35,715 bases of DNA. Source: Sinorhizobium shofinae. GTDB taxonomy: Bacteria > Pseudomonadota > Alphaproteobacteria > Rhizobiales > Rhizobiaceae. Made by a program: the position numbers and the translations under genes. The DNA is taken from NCBI GenBank assembly GCA_001704765.1, contig MBFK01000085.1, positions 1-35,715 of the forward strand. Direction: 5' to 3'. Within the stretch, counting starts at the first letter, position 1, and each line of letters opens with the position of its first letter. Positions 31,523-35,715 of the stretch are shown here, in pieces. Under the pieces are notes generated by a model that saw only the letters and a program-made list of their open reading frames with translations, had not been told where the DNA came from and did not search any database.

Positions 31523-33361
31523 TTAACGATCCTGAGTGTGCTCATGCCCATTGGAGCTTAAGCGGGGCATGCGGGTCAGGTGGCTTTCCGCCTGCGGAGC
31601 GCGGATGGCATGCCGTTCTCTGCCGGATCCGTCCGTGGGCTGCAGCATCTTGCGAAATTCATCCCGTTTCTCGTGAATGGATGCAATCACCAGGCCCATC
31701 GGAATGCCGATGTCAACGAGCACTGCTTGCGAGAGCTGGAGGCTGGCCTCGATGGTCTCCGGCACTGCATCCGTGACTTTCAGCTCGTATAATTCAGTTG
31801 CGTGCACCGCATCCCGCGCGCGGGCGACAATGGTAAGATCCGGCCGCTCCGATCGCGCAGCGCGGACGATAGATTCGACCGCGTCGGCATTGTCCAAGGT
31901 CACGACAAGCGCGCGGGCGCTCTGGATTCCACAACGTCGAAGCAACTCGATCCGGGTGGCATCGCCATAAAAGACCGTATGACCGCGAGCTCGCTCATTG
32001 GCGACTAGCACAGGATCGGCGTCGATTGCCAGGAACCTCAGTTCGTGCCGTGTGAGCATCTCGGCGACCAATTGTCCGACGCGCCCATATCCGACGACGA
32101 TCACGCGCTCCAGACCGTCGTCATGCTGGGGCGTCAATCCTGCGAATGCAGGTTCATCCATACCGGCATATGCCCTACCGCGGACCAGTACGCGGATCAG
32201 CAGGGGGATGCCAACCATCGTCAAAGTAGCCGCGACCGTCGCAGTGGCGCCGGCTTCATCAGGGACGACGTTGCCCGCCACAGCCGCACCAACAAGGATC
32301 AATGCGAACTCGCCGCCGGGGCCCAGTACAACCGCCAGCTCGCCGGCACCCCGGTTCGGCAAGCCCATCAGCCGCGCGATGGGGAACAGGATAACTGCCT
32401 TTATGGTAAATAAGCCGATCGCGACACCCACTGTAAGGAACGGGTTAGCAATGATCTCCGAAAGATCCAGACGGGCTCCAACCGAGACGAAGAAGAGGCC
32501 AAGCAGAAGTCCCTGGAAGGGCTGGATCGTGACCTCGATCTGCCGGCGATACTCGGTTTCAGCCAGCAGTAGGCCCGCGATGAAGGCGCCTAGAGCCATG
32601 GACTGACCGCTGAGCGCTGTGACAAGGCCAGAGCCAATCACGACCAAGAGGCATGCAGCGACGAACAACTCGCTGCTCTTTGTTGTCGCGACCAGCTTAA
32701 ACAAGGGACGAAGAATTAGGCGACCCAGTCCGGCCATTGCGAATAACGCAACTGCGGCAGGAGCTAGCGCATACAACAAGCCGGCGCCGAGCCCCGTCCC
32801 TCCACGTGCACCCAACATCGTCACCATGAACAGGAGCGGCGCCACAGCAAGGTCCTGGAAGAGCAGCACGGCGAAACTTGCGCGTCCAACCGTGGTGTTC
32901 AGCAGTTTGCGCTCTACGAGCGACGGCAGAATGATAGCCGTCGAGGACATCGCGAGCGCGCTGCCAAGCACCACCGCTGAAGCTGGAGTTTGACCCAGCA
33001 AGCCCGCGACGGCCGCGAGGACAGCTGTCGAGGCGAGAACCTGCAATCCCCCCAGCCCGAAGACGAGTTTGCGCATTAGCAGAAGGCGGTTCCACGACAG
33101 CTCGAGCGCGATCATGAAGAAAAGGAATGCTACGCCGAATTCAGCCAGATGCGCGATCTGTCCAACATCTGTTATGGATATTGCAGAGAGCCACGGTAAA
33201 TCTCTCGCGAGAGCTCCGAGACCGAAGGGGCCAAGCATTATGCCGGCGGCGAGAAATCCAAAGACCGGGCTTAATTTGAACCGCCCAAACAGAGGCACAA
33301 TTACGCCGGCCGTCGCTAGAAATAGCAGAAGCTCCTTGTAATTTTCTGGTCCTGGCGTCAT
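31523..33361 (-). CDS. Kef-type monovalent cation/proton antiporter
   Basis: A CPA2-family antiporter of 612 residues from the chosen start. The N-terminal part (about 10-380) carries about 12 membrane helices with the motifs GIMLGPFGLG, FMIALELSW, LAMSSTAIILP and a FVSVGARLDL pore helix. The C-terminal cytosolic part has a TrkA-N/RCK Rossmann domain starting VIVVGYGRVGQL. It exchanges K+ for H+, and in Kef systems it is gated by glutathione adducts, which is notable given the GST in this window. The ATG at 33361 (MTPGPENYKELL) gives the standard N-terminus; an upstream in-frame ATG at 33466 would add 35 cysteine-containing residues without clear support. No KefF/KefG partner is next to it. 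Confidence 0.88.
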   Translation of the reverse strand: MTPGPENYKELLLFLATAGVIVPLFGRFKLSPVFGFLAAGIMLGPFGLGALARDLPWLSAISITDVGQIAHLAEFGVAFLFFMIALELSWNRLLLMRKLVFGLGGLQVLASTAVLAAVAGLLGQTPASAVVLGSALAMSSTAIILPSLVERKLLNTTVGRASFAVLLFQDLAVAPLLFMVTMLGARGGTGLGAGLLYALAPAAVALFAMAGLGRLILRPLFKLVATTKSSELFVAACLLVVIGSGLVTALSGQSMALGAFIAGLLLAETEYRRQIEVTIQPFQGLLLGLFFVSVGARLDLSEIIANPFLTVGVAIGLFTIKAVILFPIARLMGLPNRGAGELAVVLGPGGEFALILVGAAVAGNVVPDEAGATATVAATLTMVGIPLLIRVLVRGRAYAGMDEPAFAGLTPQHDDGLERVIVVGYGRVGQLVAEMLTRHELRFLAIDADPVLVANERARGHTVFYGDATRIELLRRCGIQSARALVVTLDNADAVESIVRAARSERPDLTIVARARDAVHATELYELKVTDAVPETIEASLQLSQAVLVDIGIPMGLVIASIHEKRDEFRKMLQPTDGSGRERHAIRAPQAESHLTRMPRLSSNGHEHTQDR

Positions 33362-33689
33362 CGACAGCTCACAAATTTCACGCAGAGCGCAAAGCCCGCA
33401 CCCGCTCATTACTCCGAGCCGATGCGCACCACCGCTTGCAGGATCACACCTCGTCTCCTCTGACAAATTCTACTCTCATTTCAGGTGATAGTGTCTCCGC
33501 TGCGATGATAGGTACCGGGCCAGCGGTTCGAATCCCATTATTGCCGGTCCGAGCGTCTGCAAAGGGGGGGAGAACGGTCGCTCAGCCGATTGCCATGTTG
33601 AGACCGGAACGTGCCCAGGAGCCGACAAAACAACTTTGGTGGAAGCGGCGACGCGTGAAGGCCTGTCGAACCTCACCAGCCCACCAAAT
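33362..33689. other. Intergenic region between antiporter and cyclase genes
   Basis: 328 bp between the start of the antiporter and the stop of the cyclase, both on the minus strand. It contains a possible N-terminal extension of the antiporter (33362-33466) and a short tRNA T-loop-like string (GGTTCGAATCCC, 33525-33536) that does not fold into a tRNA end. No gene is supported. Confidence 0.4.
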
Positions 33690-35420
33690 TCACTTGGGCA
33701 GGCCGGCCTTGATATACCCATCGATAAAGTGCTGACGATCCGCCTCACGGAACGGCTGTATGCTCGCCCAGCGTTCTGTCGAGAAGTGTGGATGCGCGGC
33801 GAGGAATTGCGCGGCTTCCACCTTGGCCTCCTCGGTACGGCCAAGCTGCGCAAGGCTGGCCGCTAAAATTCGTTGAGACCCCGACCGATGTGTTGCCTCG
33901 TTCCGCAACGTTGCGACGGCGTCTTCGTATCGGCCTGCTGCGTATTGTACGAATCCTAAATGCCAGTAATACCATCCAGGCGGGTGCGGATTGAGAACAA
34001 ACGCCTTCTGCAGACAGTCGATGCCCTCGATGGCGCGCCCTTCTCCCACCTTCATTATTCCGAGAAACGACCAACCGTCGGCATGGTTGGGGTTGATCTG
34101 AAGCGCTGTGGTCAATTCCGCCGCACCTGAATTTGATTTCCCCTCGTGCATCAATACATAACCGAGAATTGCATGCGCACCGGCGTTCTCCGGATCGAGC
34201 GACACTGCGGCTTCGGCTGCGGCGAGGGCTAGCGCGCGATGGGATTCCAGCGCTTCGCCCCAGTACGACCAGCTCCACGTATGACTGATTGCGAGCCATG
34301 CATGTGCATCCGCGAAGTTCGGATCGAGTTCGATTGATCTCTCAAGGAGGGGTCGTGCCGCTCTGTTGCTTTCGGCGGATTGGGTGACCAGCACGCGCCC
34401 GCGCACAAACAGGTCGTAGGCTTCAAGGTTTGTTGCTCTTTGCCTTGCAATCGGACGCGCCGATGGCAGCACACCGGAAAGGGCACTGACGATCCTGCCC
34501 ACTACCTCGTCCTGCACTACAAAAATGTCTGCCAGTTCGCGGTCGAACCGGTCGGCCCAGACATGAGTGCCATCGTTCGCGTCGATTAGCTGCACGTTGA
34601 TGCGGACACGCGCGGCGGCCCTGCGTACGCTACCTTCGACAACGAACCGGACACCCAGGTCCTTGGCGATCGACCGGATATCGATCGCCCTTCCCTTGAA
34701 GGCGAACGACGAATGCCGCGAGATGACAAACAGGCCCTTTATCTTGGATAGATCGGTGATCAAATCTTCCGATAGGCCATCGACGAAGTATTCCTGTTCA
34801 GGATCGCTGCTCATATTGGTGAAAGGCAGCACGGCGATTGCCGCGCTGTTAGGCAATCCAGGCAGCGTCGGCATGGATCGGACGGGCTGAGCGGGGGATG
34901 TCAGGAGTTGCAGGTTCACGCGATAGCAGGCGATCGGCTCTGCGATGTTCTTCATCCGCTGCTCACCCATCGGCTCAAAGCCAAAGGCCAGCTTCTTCTC
35001 GACCTCTTTCGATACCTTTCCTGAAACGCAAATGCCGCCGGGCTCGGCCAGCTCCTCCAATCGCGCGGCGATGTTCACGCCCTCGCCGTAGCGATCCTCG
35101 CCGTCGACGATCACCTCGCCCAGATTGACGCCGATGCGAACCTGGAAGCGCTCGTCCTCGGTCACGGAGGTATTGCGCTCCGCGAGTCCGCGCTGCAACA
35201 TCACCGCGCATTCGACAGCATCGACGACGCTGGCGAATTCGGCGAGCAGCCCATCGCCCATGAGCTTGAAGATCCGCCCGTGGTGACGCTCGATCTCCGG
35301 CTCGAACAGCTGCTTGCGCCCGGACTTGAGCCGCACGAAGGTCCCCGCCTCGTCGCGCTCCATGAGCGCGGAGTAGCCAACGACATCGGCCGCGAGAATG
35401 GCAGCAAGATGGCGTTCCAT
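33690..35420 (-). CDS. Class III adenylate/guanylate cyclase with FlgO-like and TPR regions
   Basis: A 576-residue signalling protein without a membrane segment. Residues about 1-165 are a class III cyclase domain: metal aspartates D12 (ADVVGYS) and D56 (LMGDGLL), substrate lysine K52, and the transition-state pair N116 and R120 (GVNIAARLEE). It should make cAMP or cGMP. Residues about 190-310 resemble the TolB/FlgO-like domain (AIAVLPFTNMSSDPEQEYF, DGLSEDLITDLS). Residues about 340-570 are TPR repeats for protein contacts. This three-part architecture is one of the many expanded cyclases of rhizobia. The input signal and target are unknown. It is the last gene before the right edge. Confidence 0.92.
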   Translation of the reverse strand: MERHLAAILAADVVGYSALMERDEAGTFVRLKSGRKQLFEPEIERHHGRIFKLMGDGLLAEFASVVDAVECAVMLQRGLAERNTSVTEDERFQVRIGVNLGEVIVDGEDRYGEGVNIAARLEELAEPGGICVSGKVSKEVEKKLAFGFEPMGEQRMKNIAEPIACYRVNLQLLTSPAQPVRSMPTLPGLPNSAAIAVLPFTNMSSDPEQEYFVDGLSEDLITDLSKIKGLFVISRHSSFAFKGRAIDIRSIAKDLGVRFVVEGSVRRAAARVRINVQLIDANDGTHVWADRFDRELADIFVVQDEVVGRIVSALSGVLPSARPIARQRATNLEAYDLFVRGRVLVTQSAESNRAARPLLERSIELDPNFADAHAWLAISHTWSWSYWGEALESHRALALAAAEAAVSLDPENAGAHAILGYVLMHEGKSNSGAAELTTALQINPNHADGWSFLGIMKVGEGRAIEGIDCLQKAFVLNPHPPGWYYWHLGFVQYAAGRYEDAVATLRNEATHRSGSQRILAASLAQLGRTEEAKVEAAQFLAAHPHFSTERWASIQPFREADRQHFIDGYIKAGLPK

Positions 35421-35715
35421 CGGTCGCCTTACCCAACTACGTTACCCCGGTCGTCAAATTCTAGGCCCGAAACAATGCAATGGCGAGTCTGGCTTGGGTC
35501 ATGGCGTGAATTCCACCGTCGGCGAACGAACTTCCGCAAAGGGTTGATTCTTCACCGTCCTCGCCGCGCGCCGCGCGTCTTGAGGAGCTTGCCCTACGCG
35601 CTGAGAACCAGTCGGAGGTTCCCGTTCTGTGCTAAAAAGATGGTGTAACGGGCGGAACCCGGACCGCCGGGTTTGAAGGGCCGGTGGTCGTCCCTCACAA
35701 TGATGGTTCGCGGAG
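35421..35715. other. Structured noncoding region at the right edge
   Basis: 295 bp upstream of the cyclase gene without a supported gene. Toward the edge there are stacked dyads: CCCGTT (35621-35626) with AACGGG (35647-35652), extended by GGTT/AACC, and then CCCGG-ACCG-CCGGG (35658-35671). This could be a structured RNA or a mobile-element end that continues outside the window. I cannot assign it to a family. Confidence 0.35.

Noticed and set aside
33525..33536. tRNA T-loop-like string GGTTCGAATCCC
   Set aside because: The flanking bases do not form a proper T stem, no acceptor stem or CCA follows, and no anticodon or D arm is upstream. Chance or a very short relic.
35421..35715. Group II intron or retroelement 5' end at the right edge
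   Set aside because: Hairpins are present, but no recognisable domain V or intron boundary motif could be seen.

Overview
The window looks like an accessory replicon (megaplasmid-like) segment of an alphaproteobacterium of the order Hyphomicrobiales (Rhizobiales), most likely Rhizobium, Sinorhizobium or Ensifer. The reasons are GC-rich coding sequence with strong third-position bias, LysR and LacI regulators beside Liv-type ABC importers, a two-palindrome repeat at 17621-17724 that matches my recollection of rhizobial RIME elements, and a right-hand third full of toxin-antitoxin pairs, insertion sequence relics and a tyrosine recombinase. The genus is inference, and I see no rRNA, tRNA or replication gene.

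Layout. Positions 1-4500: a C-terminal piece of an RND efflux pump, a small methyltransferase, a divergent LysR regulator, an 840-bp gene-poor gap and an exported epoxide-hydrolase-type alpha/beta hydrolase. Positions 4567-14950: a LysR gene divergent from a nine-gene operon encoding an intradiol (hydroxyquinol-type) dioxygenase, maleylacetate reductase, a five-gene Liv-type ABC importer, a single-component FAD aromatic hydroxylase and a second hydroxyquinol-type dioxygenase. Positions 15003-16028: a LacI regulator facing the second operon. Between them lie three identical 12-bp palindromes (GCAATCGATTGC). Positions 16316-26005: a second, independent Liv-type importer, then a GST-family enzyme, a third intradiol dioxygenase with an unusual cysteine cluster, an SDR, a BKACE (DUF849) enzyme, an MDR oxidoreductase and a cupin.

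Working model (inference). Operon 1 imports an aromatic acid or phenol. The FAD hydroxylase yields hydroxyquinol, the dioxygenases open the ring to maleylacetate, and the reductase gives 3-oxoadipate. No 3-oxoadipate CoA-transferase (pcaIJ) or thiolase (pcaF) is present. The BKACE of operon 2 belongs to a family that cleaves beta-keto acids with acetyl-CoA, so it could convert 3-oxoadipate to acetoacetate plus succinyl-CoA. Operon 2 may process a different ring-cleavage substrate, with the GST acting in isomerisation, reductive dehalogenation or ether cleavage. LysR probably controls operon 1 and LacI operon 2.

Positions 26006-35715 are a mosaic: an IS110/IS1111-type transposase relic with its noncoding flank, an SDR pseudogene with one frameshift, an isoaspartyl methyltransferase, a possible IS66 tail, a RES/Xre-type toxin-antitoxin pair, a PIN/Phd toxin-antitoxin pair whose toxin gene overlaps a tyrosine recombinase gene, a Kef-type cation/proton antiporter, and a class III nucleotide cyclase with FlgO-like and TPR regions.
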